Source: an archaeon (GTDB lineage Archaea; Nanobdellota; Nanobdellia; Woesearchaeales; GW2011-AR9). Taken from it: DNA of 42,993 bases. Within the stretch, counting starts at the first letter, position 1. Each line of letters starts with the position of its first letter. A program made the translations under genes and the position numbers. Shown in pieces: positions 32,487-41,611 of this stretch. The notes under the pieces are model-generated. The model was not told where the DNA came from, made no database searches, and saw nothing but the letters and a program-made list of their open reading frames with translations. Location of the stretch: positions 1 to 42,993 of the forward strand of contig JABHRS010000021.1 in assembly GCA_018670085.1 (NCBI GenBank). Reading direction: 5' to 3'.

Positions 32487-33470
32487 TCAAAAATCTCGAA
32501 GTCCTGCTTCTTCAACAAAGAACCCAGCTTCTCCTTCTGGTAAGTTTGGACTATCTATTAATTTTGCAACCCGACTTCCTTTCCTTCCCTTTCTAAGATA
32601 GATTCGAAAAGTTGAAGCGTGAGCTACAATGTGTCCGCCAATTGCAGTAGTAGGATCTCCAAAAAACTGATCTGGTTTTGACATTACTTGGTTAGTTACA
32701 AACACACAGATATTATTACTGCTTGCAAGCTTGCCCAATGTGTGCATATGACGGTTCAACTTTTGTTGCCTCTCAGACAATGTTCCACGTCCAATAAACT
32801 CTGCTCGAAAATGTGCAGTTAATGAGTCAACTACAACCAATCGAACTTTTTTACCTTGCTCAGCCATCAAAGTTTCAACTTTCTCAGCCAGTAGCATCTG
32901 ATGGTCAGAGTTATAAGCACGTGCAACCATTATTCGCGCCAAAGATTCTTCATAATCAAGTCCAAGTGGTTCGACTAATTGTTTGATTCTCTCTGGCCTA
33001 AATGTGTTTTCGGTATCAATATACACTACAGTTGCCTCTGGATCACTAGCTAATACTTGTGCTGCCAGCACATGTCCAATTTGTGTTTTTCCAGATCCAA
33101 ACTCTCCAAAACATTCTGTAATGGCACCAGTTTCGAATCCTCCGCCAAGTAAAGTATCAATTTGGCTAGCTCCACAAGATATTTTAATCACTTTTTGCCG
33201 TTTTTTCAATACATCCATACCAGTTTCAAAACCCATTTTCATGGAATCTCTTGCAGCATTGATAATTTTACGAGCAACAGCTTCACTAACTCCAGTTGCA
33301 TCAACTAGCTTACCTGGGCTAGCTACAGCGATAGCTAACATATCATGAAATCCTGCACTTTGCAGTTTTTCAGCAGTCGCAGCACCAACTCCTGGGAGAC
33401 TAGTAACTTCCATCATTGGTTCTTCTTGATCTTCTTCAATTTCTAATTCTTGCATTTTTGCCTCGGCCAT
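32487..33470 (-). CDS. radA: Recombinase RadA
   Basis: Archaeal Rad51/RecA homologue for strand exchange. An N-terminal helix-hairpin-helix domain (LPGVGAATAEKLQSAG) precedes the ATPase core: Walker A GEFGSGKTQ (122-130), Walker B VRLVVVDSLTAHFR, and the L2-side VFVTNQVMSKPDQFFGDP. No intein interrupts it. Length 327 is normal. ATG 33470 directly follows the stop of the upstream gene, so both are translated together. A T-rich stretch on the minus strand (32463-32486) should terminate. Confidence 0.97.
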   Translation of the reverse strand: MAEAKMQELEIEEDQEEPMMEVTSLPGVGAATAEKLQSAGFHDMLAIAVASPGKLVDATGVSEAVARKIINAARDSMKMGFETGMDVLKKRQKVIKISCGASQIDTLLGGGFETGAITECFGEFGSGKTQIGHVLAAQVLASDPEATVVYIDTENTFRPERIKQLVEPLGLDYEESLARIMVARAYNSDHQMLLAEKVETLMAEQGKKVRLVVVDSLTAHFRAEFIGRGTLSERQQKLNRHMHTLGKLASSNNICVFVTNQVMSKPDQFFGDPTTAIGGHIVAHASTFRIYLRKGRKGSRVAKLIDSPNLPEGEAGFFVEEAGLRDF

Positions 33471-33848
33471 TTATTCCACCCCTCCTGCAATTGCAGTTGA
33501 CACGATTTGTTCAGAGTGGAATAACTCTTGTTCCTTTAGAACTAGATCTTCATATACTTTTTGCATTAAAACATTAACTTTAGGCAAATCGTTCAATCTT
33601 AAGGTATTTGTACTTTGCCAGTTCCCTTCTTTATCTTGATACACTCTCTCCAAACTGATGGTATCATATTCTCCTGTTTTTCCATCTTTAACATAAGAAT
33701 TAGTCCAAACGGTTGCAGTTACACCTCCCGCCCGGTATTTTTTTTTAGGATAGTTTCCTTTTTCTGACTCAGAGACTACAAAGTCTTTTGAGACAATTGA
33801 TGCTTGTTTGTAACTTTTTGCTTGCGTTTGTATTTTTGCTTCTGTCAT
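33471..33848 (-). CDS. Small protein of the radA operon, possibly ssDNA-binding
   Basis: A 125-residue protein whose stop codon touches the radA start. The core KYRAGGVTATVWTNSYVKDG, then YDTISLERVYQDKEGNWQST and LRLNDLPKVNVLMQKVYEDL resembles a family found widely beside recombination genes and in phages; I cannot name it with certainty. The strand-rich N-terminal part plus C-terminal helix would suit a small nucleic-acid-binding fold. GGAG lies eight bases before the ATG. A TTTTTATAC box near 33960 leaves a leader of about 85 bases with a GTTCCA/TGGAAC hairpin. Confidence 0.7.
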   Translation of the reverse strand: MTEAKIQTQAKSYKQASIVSKDFVVSESEKGNYPKKKYRAGGVTATVWTNSYVKDGKTGEYDTISLERVYQDKEGNWQSTNTLRLNDLPKVNVLMQKVYEDLVLKEQELFHSEQIVSTAIAGGVE

Positions 33849-33978
33849 AGTTTCGCTCCTTTGCTTTCGCTTCTTATTTCAACAGTTCCACAGGTTTTAT
33901 GGAACCGGGAGTTGTAATCAATTTTGACTACAGAATTACTATTTAGAAAACTTGTATAAAAACGCTATCCGTACTTGT

Positions 33979-34054
33979 CCAGTGGCTAGTGGCTTATGTA
34001 GTAGTTGCCAATAGCTATAAGAATTTGGAACAAATTGTTAGTGACCAGTGGCTA
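33979..34054 (+). repeat. CCAGTGGCTA direct repeats
   Basis: CCAGTGGCTA occurs at 33979-33988 and 34045-34054, with a partial AGTGGCTTA at 33988-33996 and an inverted CAATAGC between. They sit in the 276-base gap between divergent genes. Possibly regulator sites or decayed repeat DNA. Confidence 0.4.
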
Positions 34055-34124
34055 TTGATATATTCTGCTGTTTACCTCATTTTCCACAGATATCCTTTTA
34101 TAGAAACAGCTCAAAAACAACTAT

Positions 34125-34655
34125 ATGGGTTTAACAAATATTATTGATAGAGCAGCTAAAAAATGGGTCACAGTAGATGTTATGTCATATAGATATCTCA
34201 GAGAAGTTGCCCCAATTCTTGATAAAAATGAGCATTCTGAAGATTACGCTAATTTAATTGAAAATTTTGAAGGAAAAGATCCAATCCATATTATTCCAAA
34301 ATCTCTAAAAGACAAGATGAAGCCAGTAACTAGAACTGCTTACGAAACTGTCAAAGAAGCTGCAGGAGTTTCTTTATTCACAGGATATCAACTTGGAAGA
34401 GTCATGAGAGAGTCAAACGATATTGAAAATCTTAGAAATACTTTCATGTATAGTAATAAAACTGACATTAGAGTAAATGATCTTCTTTTTCCTGGACACG
34501 CAGGGCATGCAGCTACCGAGTTATATTTTCACCATATCAACAAACCAGTTAGTGCATTAGGAAAAACAGTAGGATTTGCTGTTGGGACTGTTCTATCACC
34601 ATTTGCGATTGCATATGGTTTAAAAACAACTCCACACAAAGAAACTGCAAAATAA
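34125..34655 (+). CDS. Unrecognised 176-residue protein
   Basis: No family recognised. The protein is mostly helical, with a Gly/Ala-rich hydrophobic C-terminal stretch (LGKTVGFAVGTVLSPFAIAYG, about 147-167) that may contact the membrane. PGHAGHAATELYFHHIN (about 125-141) has clustered His residues that could bind metal. CTTTTATAGAA about 27 bases before ATG 34125 supports a leaderless mRNA. It converges on the FolB-like gene. Confidence 0.65.
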   Translation: MGLTNIIDRAAKKWVTVDVMSYRYLREVAPILDKNEHSEDYANLIENFEGKDPIHIIPKSLKDKMKPVTRTAYETVKEAAGVSLFTGYQLGRVMRESNDIENLRNTFMYSNKTDIRVNDLLFPGHAGHAATELYFHHINKPVSALGKTVGFAVGTVLSPFAIAYGLKTTPHKETAK

Positions 34656-34663
34656 ATATTTAC

Positions 34664-35020
34664 TCACTTCCTAGTTCTCACAATTTTCACTGCAGTGTAC
34701 TCTGCATTGCAAAGTGCAGCTGGCTTCTTAAGTTTCAATTCAACCTTCTCAACGGGAAAATTACTCAAAAGCAATTCAGAAATTTCTTCAATCATTTTCT
34801 CAAGCAATTTATACTCCTTAGATTCAACTAACTCTTTAATCAAAGCATTTACTTCAGACCAATTAACTGCATCTTTGATTTCATCACTTTTTGTACAAAC
34901 AGAAATATCTACATTCATTGACAAATCCAAAATTACTGTTTGTTTGTTAGCTCTCTCCTTTTCAGAAACCCCTAAATTAACTGAGTATTTAGCGCCAATG
35001 ATTTGAACTATATCTAACAT
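34664..35020 (-). CDS. folB: Dihydroneopterin aldolase-like protein (FolB family)
   Basis: T-fold enzyme family that cleaves dihydroneopterin in pterin/folate synthesis or acts in related pathways. Seen: GAKYSVNLGVSEKERANKQT, then the sDEIKDAVNWSEVNALI segment, LLEKMIEEISELLLSNFP, and LKLKKPAAL with the family's catalytic-side Lys. At 118 residues it is of bacterial FolB length. The symbol is tentative, as archaeal T-fold paralogues can have other substrates. Confidence 0.82.
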   Translation of the reverse strand: MLDIVQIIGAKYSVNLGVSEKERANKQTVILDLSMNVDISVCTKSDEIKDAVNWSEVNALIKELVESKEYKLLEKMIEEISELLLSNFPVEKVELKLKKPAALCNAEYTAVKIVRTRK

Positions 35021-35093
35021 AGATCCTTAGCAATAGCCCTTTAATATAAAGGATTCTGACCAACTTATTCAAATTAGAATAATAAAAAAAGAA

Positions 35094-35735
35094 TTATCTT
35101 AAACTGTCACTCACGGTTCCACTCATTGAAGCTGGAAAAGCAACTAATACTATTCTCTTTAATGAAATCAACCATCCAGTTTCAAATGTAACCTGTCCGA
35201 TAATGCAAAGAATTATTCCAACTACCATAACTGACAATAAATATGTTGAACCCAGTCTTAAAAAAAACATTCCAAGGTGTGTTTCCAATTTTCGAATATA
35301 AAAAGAATAATAAATAAAAGAACTAATAAATAATAAAGAGATCAAAAATAAGACTAAGATGTTCAAGTTAGAAAGTTTTGCTCCCATCTCCCAAACTTCT
35401 TGAGTGAATCCAACTGGTACAGCAAGTACTGCAGCCCCAAGTATTACTTGCAAGGCGTCTCGAACATGAAACTCTACACTAAGTGGTTTTAGAACTTTGT
35501 GCTTTTTCCCCTTCCTATCGTGTACATGTACAATGTCGTGTAACCTACCATGTACTCTCACAGTATTTTTTAGATGATGTGGTAGCTTTTTATTTTTAGA
35601 AGTTTTACTACTGTTTCTTCTTAACTTACTAGCATTAATCTTTCTGTTACTAGCTCTAATTTTAGCTTTACTAACCTTACTTTTGGTTTTAGTAACCTTG
35701 TTTTTAACTTTACTAGTCTTGCGTTTTATCGCCAT
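35094..35735 (-). CDS. DUF2391 membrane protein with histone H1-like basic tail
   Basis: Residues 85-213 hold about four helices with the DUF2391 pattern (VRDALQVILGAAVLAVPVGF then TQEVWEMG). Before them lies an unusual tail of about 75 residues made almost entirely of Lys, Arg, Ser, Thr and Asn (KRKTSKVKNKVTKTKSKVSK), followed by a His-rich strand (VHGRLHDIVHVHDRKGKKH). The tail resembles H1-type DNA-binding tails and could bind DNA, RNA or phospholipid. The function of the family is unknown. Confidence 0.78.
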   Translation of the reverse strand: MAIKRKTSKVKNKVTKTKSKVSKAKIRASNRKINASKLRRNSSKTSKNKKLPHHLKNTVRVHGRLHDIVHVHDRKGKKHKVLKPLSVEFHVRDALQVILGAAVLAVPVGFTQEVWEMGAKLSNLNILVLFLISLLFISSFIYYSFYIRKLETHLGMFFLRLGSTYLLSVMVVGIILCIIGQVTFETGWLISLKRIVLVAFPASMSGTVSDSLR

Positions 35736-35814
35736 CCAAGGTAAAAGAAGTAAATTACCCTTAAAAAAGTTTTCATTTAAGGATTCATTTTTATGGAAAA
35801 ATTAGGTAAATTAA

Positions 35815-36201
35815 CTATTTCTCTTTCAAATCCAAACTACAGCTATTAATACAAAATCTTTTTCCGCCTTTCTCTTTAGGGCCGTCATCAAACACATGCC
35901 CTAAATGTCCACCGCAACCAGCACAGACAGCTTCCACTCGCTGCATTCCATGTGATCCATCAGTAATCAATTTCACATTTTTAGAATCTTTGGCTTCAGA
36001 GAAACTTGGCCATCCAGTTCCAGAGTCGAACTTGGTATCTGAAGAAAATAATTCCAATCCACAGCCTTTACAAACAAACATTCCTTCAGCTTTCGAATCA
36101 TGATACTTTCCACTAAATGCGGCTTCAGTTCCTTTCATTCGTAAAACGTTATAACTTTCAGAATCTAATTGCTTTTTCCATTCAGCTTCGCTTTTTTCCA
36201 T
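35815..36201 (-). CDS. msrB: Peptide-methionine (R)-S-oxide reductase MsrB
   Basis: Repairs methionine R-sulfoxide. The structural zinc is held by CKGC and CAGC (both present). The catalytic Cys is in KRFCINSCSLDL, with the SGTGWPSF and GHLGHVFDDGP loops typical of MsrB. A second Cys in that segment (INSCS) could act in recycling. MsrA is not in the window. Length 128 is normal. Confidence 0.95.
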   Translation of the reverse strand: MEKSEAEWKKQLDSESYNVLRMKGTEAAFSGKYHDSKAEGMFVCKGCGLELFSSDTKFDSGTGWPSFSEAKDSKNVKLITDGSHGMQRVEAVCAGCGGHLGHVFDDGPKEKGGKRFCINSCSLDLKEK

Positions 36202-36220
36202 AAGAAAAATAGAACAAAGA

Positions 36221-36895
36221 CTATGATTTAAAAGTTCTGTATAGACTCAATGCAAATAATTTTGCATGTGTAGAAAAATCAAGATGACCATTATTTCTAA
36301 GCTCTTGTTTCAAACTATCTAAAACAATTCCTTCGTAAGAAGAAACTGCCTCATCAAAATAATCAAATTTTCCATTTAAAGGATCAAAATTTTCTCTGCT
36401 CACTAAAGTAGTACAATCAACCAAACCAACTCGCCCATCTTTTAAAGCAATGTAATCTAAGTTAATTCCTTCATAAAAAGACAAATCATTTTCATCTAAC
36501 CGGTCTAAATAACTTCTTAATTTTTTCAACTGATCAAATGTTGGTTTAATTGTCCCAAACCCATCGCCATCAAAATATTCTTTAATCACAGCAGGTACAC
36601 TCCTAACACTTCCAGAGACTGAATCTAATCTTAAACCATGTTTATAATCAAATTTAGGTAACTTTGCCCCATAGCACAAATTAATTCGAACAAACTCTTT
36701 AGGCTTTGGAACTAAAAATCCTAAACCAAGTAACTTTTCTGCATTATACATTGCTTGCTGTGCAAACATTGCCCGCTCTGGAGAATAAACCTTAATTGAT
36801 TCAGTTTCATTTAAACGTAGAACTAAGCCTTCTCGACCAAAACCAACTATGTTGCCTGTTGGCAAATCATTCCAGTGGATTGTTCTATCATACAT
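36221..36895 (-). CDS. Protein kinase-fold protein, probably degenerate
   Basis: A 224-residue protein with a glycine-rich loop (NIVGFGREGLVLRL, 15-28), the ATP Lys (ESIKVY, Lys35) and a DFG-like LVDCTTL near 160. The catalytic HxD loop seems replaced by YEGINLDYIALKDG, which keeps Asn/Asp but not the His-Gly-Asp. It may bind nucleotide with little transfer activity, or use another acid. The family is not identified. It lies 20 bases beyond msrB on the same strand. Confidence 0.65.
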   Translation of the reverse strand: MYDRTIHWNDLPTGNIVGFGREGLVLRLNETESIKVYSPERAMFAQQAMYNAEKLLGLGFLVPKPKEFVRINLCYGAKLPKFDYKHGLRLDSVSGSVRSVPAVIKEYFDGDGFGTIKPTFDQLKKLRSYLDRLDENDLSFYEGINLDYIALKDGRVGLVDCTTLVSRENFDPLNGKFDYFDEAVSSYEGIVLDSLKQELRNNGHLDFSTHAKLFALSLYRTFKS

Positions 36896-36959
36896 TATTA
36901 ATTACCTTAAAAATTCCAATCAGAAAATAAAATAGTGGAAAAAATTAATCAAAAAAAAA

Positions 36960-37208
36960 TTATTCATATTTTCCTTTTCTTGCAATTGTTTCAAAAAGGT
37001 GATTTTCATCTGCAGGAACTACTTTATATGCTACTCCAAGTAAATCATATCTAGTTTTTGAAACCAAGTTCAATGCTTTATTTGCTGCATGACACCCAAG
37101 ATATACAGTACTAAATGCACCTAATACTACTACATTCTCAATTGTTCGTCTTAAACCAATGATTGGTTTTCCATTTTCTAATTTTGATTCTGTTTGTCCA
37201 AATCTCAT
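36960..37208 (-). CDS. Small unrecognised protein
   Basis: An 82-residue protein with one mildly hydrophobic segment (ENVVVLGAFSTVYLGCHAANK, about 24-44) and a polar C-terminus. ATTTATAAGC-type sequence (about 37228-37236 on the plus strand) lies roughly 25 bases before ATG 37208, supporting its own start. No motif points to a function. Confidence 0.55.
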   Translation of the reverse strand: MRFGQTESKLENGKPIIGLRRTIENVVVLGAFSTVYLGCHAANKALNLVSKTRYDLLGVAYKVVPADENHLFETIARKGKYE

Positions 37209-37274
37209 AAGAAGTTCAGATTAAAACCCATTTATAAGCTTTGCCACTACTCAGTGAATAAGTGCCCCTCAGAA

Positions 37275-37859
37275 TCACCGATACGCACTAAACCTTCCAG
37301 GCTCACACATCACCAGCATCACTAAATCTGGGTTCACACGCTGCGATGATTCAAGTGTAGAAAGATCAGTTGAAGACGCAAGGCAACTTTTGTAGGGGTG
37401 AGTGTGTAACATGATCAAAGTATCAAAACTGCAACTCTCAAAAGATACATGCGAATACGACTGCACATACATCTCAGGAACATACAAATCTGTAATCAAA
37501 TATTTGTCTTTAAGCAACAAATTCGAATCGAACTCGCCTTGCATACAAACGCTAATTTCTTGTCCTTCGTTTTGATAATAAAGTGATAATAAATCAAATA
37601 GTATTACGTCTTCGAATTCAACAGTAAATTCATCCAATTTCAACACGCCATCCTCAAGAGCATTAGACTCAATTTGCCCTCGAATAATTCCACCAACTGG
37701 AAAACCTGCAACAATCCACATCACCATCAAAAACGCTAAGAATAAAGACAACATCTTCACACCAATGTGATAATACCATCTATGAATGTGATGTAGATGA
37801 TCTACTTCTTTAGCTCCTTCGCGTGCAATTTCACGGTGAATTTTGTCGACTTTATTCAT
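37275..37859 (-). CDS. Membrane-anchored JAMM/MPN+ metalloprotease
   Basis: The JAMM zinc motif is complete: LHTHPYKSCLASSTDL with His152, His154, Ser162 and Asp165, and an upstream Glu (Glu101 in GQEISVCMQG) as the expected base. A His-rich N-terminus and one membrane helix (about 36-58) tether it. JAMM enzymes remove ubiquitin-like modifiers or C-terminal peptides. ATG 37859 is chosen (MNKVDKIHRE); GTG 37874 would overlap the subtilase stop by 11 bases. The four-base gap to the subtilase implies coupling, so they may act together. Confidence 0.82.
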   Translation of the reverse strand: MNKVDKIHREIAREGAKEVDHLHHIHRWYYHIGVKMLSLFLAFLMVMWIVAGFPVGGIIRGQIESNALEDGVLKLDEFTVEFEDVILFDLLSLYYQNEGQEISVCMQGEFDSNLLLKDKYLITDLYVPEMYVQSYSHVSFESCSFDTLIMLHTHPYKSCLASSTDLSTLESSQRVNPDLVMLVMCEPGRFSAYR

Positions 37860-37863
37860 TTTC

Positions 37864-40800
37864 TTAATACCCACCCTTAGGTTTTACAAGCAAATATGTC
37901 GTAGCCAATAGAGATATTAAAATTACTAAAACCCCAAAAAATATAAGAGTTGTTGAAATTCCGCTTTTTTCAGATTCATCAACTACTATAGTTTCCACAT
38001 TTTCTTCTTCTCCTGAAAACAGGTTAGAAAAAAATCCCGAAATTTTCGCACCAAGCGTTTGAAATCCTGAAAACAAATTTAACCCAAGACCAGCTCCAGC
38101 TCCTGCTAAATTTCCTGCCCCTCCAGAGGATGAGCTTGAAGAAGAACTAGATGGGCTCTCTTCAATCAAGTCTTCAGTCTCTTCTGTTTCACTTAATTCA
38201 GGTTCAGATTCAGAAGAACTGTCTGTTTCGCTATCTGAACTTTCAGATGTACTACTACTAGAAGCTGAAGCTCCACCGCCGCCGCCACCTCCTCCTCCAC
38301 CAGAAGACGAAGAAGAGCTAGAACTAGAAGATGAACTAGAAGAAGAACTAACTGTCACTGTAAAATTATTAGTATAATTTACTGCATTCAAATTAGTTGA
38401 ATTATCAATTAATTCCAAAGTAAAATTGTAAGTCCCAGCTTCGCTAAAATTTCCAAATGTCCAATTACCATATGACTCTAAAGAATTATTGTCAGTCACC
38501 ACAGTTTGATTATAATACAAATTCAAAGCTGAGATATTCAAATAATCAAAAACCAAAATTTCTACATTTTGCTCTACAAACTCTCCACTATCAATAGAAA
38601 GATTAGAATAATTTATTGATGTAACGTTCACATTTGTACTATCATTTACTACCACATCCAAGGTCACATTCAAACTACTATTCAAATCACTTGCAATTAA
38701 ACGAAGCGTATAATTTCCCTCCGCAACATATGCATAACTCTGATTAGCCAAAGTTCCTGTGTCGTTTCCATCAGAAAAATTCCAAACATAACTTAGGCTG
38801 TCATTATCAGGATCTGAAGACAAAAGAACAAAATCAGTTAAATTCCCAACTTCTAAAACTGTATTATTGGCAGGCCCTGTAATATTCAATGATCCAGCTG
38901 CTCTATTTTGTACTACAAATGATGCTAATGAATTGCTAGCAATATTTCCAATTTTATCAGTTGCGTAAACTTGCATACTAATATTGGATCCTCCTGACAG
39001 ATTATTAAATGCATCAAAACTAAAATTATAAGTCGCAGAGCCGCTAACTTCTTCAAGCATTGTATAATTGACTAACCCAGATGAAGTATTGATTTCCAAA
39101 ATAACTAAACTTACGTTCAAATTATCTTCAGTCACATTTACTTCAAAGAGAATAGTATCACTTGTAAAAATATGTTCAGGACTGTACGCAATTGAACTCA
39201 CAATTGGATCAGTTTTGTCCACTGTAAATTCTACTGTCCCATTAAACACTGTGCTACTATTATCTACTCCAAAAATAAGTAAAGAATAATTACCATCAGA
39301 AAATGTGCTGTTTGAGATATTCAAAAGTTCCGACCAGTTATAACTTGTAAGATCCGCAGAATTAATTGAAAAGTTTTCTTGGAATTGAACGCTTGCACTA
39401 TTACTTAAATTAATCACAGAGTAATTGCTACTTGATAAATTACTGCTTGAGCTAACAAGCGCTGAAAAATTAAATCCCACTTTGTGAAAAGACCCATTAT
39501 TTGGGTTACTGATAGTAATTGAATTATTCAAATCAATTTCAACCAAACGCAAATTACTCTCTCCAAATGTATTCAGTGAATCGTTTCCATAAACTTTTAA
39601 GGTATAGTTATTAGCGCTCAGACTAGCCAAGGTATAACTGTAAAAAAACAAACCATCCTCTCCGCTTGATTCATCTTCATCTACCATAGTGTAGTTTGTA
39701 AAACTTCCATCATCAACTTCAAGAATCGCAGCTGATAAGTTAACATCACTACTTACATTCACAAACACTGAGCCATCAGTATCAGTTGAATCGTTAGCAA
39801 CCGAGGATGAGCTATAATTCAAAAATGGTTGAATGGCTGCAAGCACATTAATCCTAGAATAATTATTCGAACTACTAGATATGTCATCAATATTAACTCC
39901 TGTGTCAAACAGTTTTTGTTCAATTGTATCTGGTGTCAAAACTTTTCCATAAGCTGCCTTTGCGTATTGATTCATCAGTGCAATTGCCCCAGCAACGTGT
40001 GGAGTTGACATTGAAGTTCCAGAGCTAGTTCTAGTACCACCACCTAAATTCGCTGAAACAATACTGGTTCCTGGTGCCATCAATAATAATAAATTACCTC
40101 TATTACCACTAGAAAAAACTGAATCGTCATCTGAAGTTCTTCCAACTGGTATAGCATCTGTTAAACAAGCAGGACCTGAAATTCCAGAAGTGTGTGCATC
40201 ATTTCCAGTCGCTACCACAACAGAAATGTTTTTCGCATTCGCTCTTGAGATTATTCCACCCATAATAATCCCAGTTGAACCAGCATCGCAGACTGCATTA
40301 TTTTCTGTTCCATCGCCCAGACTCATACTGATTACAGAGATATTCAGTTCTTCTGAATTTGACATACACCACTCAACTGCCGCTGCAACATCTGAAACAT
40401 AACCATTTCCGCTCGAATCAAGTGCTTTTAACGCAACTAAACTTGCGTTCGGTGCAACTCCTCTGTAAGTCTCATTGTCTGATGCCACAATTCCAGCAAC
40501 ATGTGTTCCGTGATTATGGTCATCCATTGGATCACTATCACTGTTGTACATATCATAGCCCCCAATCACTTTTGAACAACTGGACCAGTTCATAGTCAAG
40601 TTGGCAGTTCCATTCAAAATTTTATCAATGATAAAACCATCATCAACTGTATTGCTATCAGTTACGTGCCTAACATAAAGAACAGAACCGTTTGAATGTG
40701 GGGTCCAAATATCAGAATGGTCTCCTTTGTAAACTGCTATTGTTTCATTATCTTCATTGTAAACATAAATTCTATCAATTGTATCGCCAGCTCCGCTCGG

Positions 40801-41556
40801 CGCCTCCAAACTAATATTTACAAAGTGTAATGAGATATTTTCAAAGCCACTATAATTTATGGTGTAAGTTACATCAAGGGAATTATTGTAGGGATGACCA
40901 CTCTCAACTACAGAAGGCAAGGTTATTTCATTTCCAGTTTTGGAATAGTTTGTTGGATTACATCCTCCGCTAAAAAATTGGTGAGTATAATCAATTCCGG
41001 TATCAACAACACAAATTGTTTCACCAAGTCCAGTCATTGATAAACCAGTTCCATCTCCAATTGAATCGTATGCCCAAACATCATCAGAATTAATTAATGG
41101 GACGCTGACATCAAGTTCAACTGACACTTCTTGATCTAAATAAACGCCAGCAACTTTCCCTGTAGCGATCATTTCATCGAGAGTAGATTCGTCTGAGATT
41201 TCTAAAGTCATCATCGCTGTTTCTTCAAATTCTCGGAGCACCACAACTTCAGTTGACAATTCTTCAAAAAAACCTTCTTGTAAGTCATCAACTGTTTCTT
41301 GTAACTCTCCACTTTCAACTCCAAAAGAAGCAACCGCGCTAGATTCAGATTCATCTTTAAGCACAACTACAACTCTAACTGTTTCAGATCCACTAATTTC
41401 AAGTTCATCAAATGCTGCATTGATATCAGAGTCAATTTCCGCGCCGTCAACCTTTGCAAACACAACTACTGTCAGTAATAATAACAGTAAGACGCAATTC
41501 CAAAAAATTCCTCCTTTAGAAATAATTTTTCTAAATCTAACCCAAATAACACCCAT
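37864..41556 (-). CDS. Giant subtilisin-like surface protease with CUB-like insert and PKD domain
   Basis: Signal segment at 20-36, an I9-type propeptide (about 58-150), then an S8 catalytic domain with Asp185 (ICVVDTGID), His349 (HNHGTHVAG), Asn452 (ATGNDA) and Ser515 (GTSMSTPHVAG). About 150 residues are inserted between Asp and His; they resemble a CUB/P-like beta domain (VTYTINYSGFENISLHFVN). Ig-like repeats and a PKD domain (YVWNFSDGNDTG, YVAEGNYTLRLIASD) follow. A Ser/Gly/Glu low-complexity stalk leads to one C-terminal helix and KPKGGY. Very many N-glycosylation sequons indicate an outer surface location. Length 1230. Confidence 0.93.
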   Translation of the reverse strand: MGVIWVRFRKIISKGGIFWNCVLLLLLLTVVVFAKVDGAEIDSDINAAFDELEISGSETVRVVVVLKDESESSAVASFGVESGELQETVDDLQEGFFEELSTEVVVLREFEETAMMTLEISDESTLDEMIATGKVAGVYLDQEVSVELDVSVPLINSDDVWAYDSIGDGTGLSMTGLGETICVVDTGIDYTHQFFSGGCNPTNYSKTGNEITLPSVVESGHPYNNSLDVTYTINYSGFENISLHFVNISLEAPSGAGDTIDRIYVYNEDNETIAVYKGDHSDIWTPHSNGSVLYVRHVTDSNTVDDGFIIDKILNGTANLTMNWSSCSKVIGGYDMYNSDSDPMDDHNHGTHVAGIVASDNETYRGVAPNASLVALKALDSSGNGYVSDVAAAVEWCMSNSEELNISVISMSLGDGTENNAVCDAGSTGIIMGGIISRANAKNISVVVATGNDAHTSGISGPACLTDAIPVGRTSDDDSVFSSGNRGNLLLLMAPGTSIVSANLGGGTRTSSGTSMSTPHVAGAIALMNQYAKAAYGKVLTPDTIEQKLFDTGVNIDDISSSSNNYSRINVLAAIQPFLNYSSSSVANDSTDTDGSVFVNVSSDVNLSAAILEVDDGSFTNYTMVDEDESSGEDGLFFYSYTLASLSANNYTLKVYGNDSLNTFGESNLRLVEIDLNNSITISNPNNGSFHKVGFNFSALVSSSSNLSSSNYSVINLSNSASVQFQENFSINSADLTSYNWSELLNISNSTFSDGNYSLLIFGVDNSSTVFNGTVEFTVDKTDPIVSSIAYSPEHIFTSDTILFEVNVTEDNLNVSLVILEINTSSGLVNYTMLEEVSGSATYNFSFDAFNNLSGGSNISMQVYATDKIGNIASNSLASFVVQNRAAGSLNITGPANNTVLEVGNLTDFVLLSSDPDNDSLSYVWNFSDGNDTGTLANQSYAYVAEGNYTLRLIASDLNSSLNVTLDVVVNDSTNVNVTSINYSNLSIDSGEFVEQNVEILVFDYLNISALNLYYNQTVVTDNNSLESYGNWTFGNFSEAGTYNFTLELIDNSTNLNAVNYTNNFTVTVSSSSSSSSSSSSSSSSGGGGGGGGGGASASSSSTSESSDSETDSSSESEPELSETEETEDLIEESPSSSSSSSSSGGAGNLAGAGAGLGLNLFSGFQTLGAKISGFFSNLFSGEEENVETIVVDESEKSGISTTLIFFGVLVILISLLATTYLLVKPKGGY

Positions 41557-41611
41557 CCAAATTACTAAAGTTTTATTATTGATAAAGCTAATGTTGATTA
41601 TATCAAAAAAT

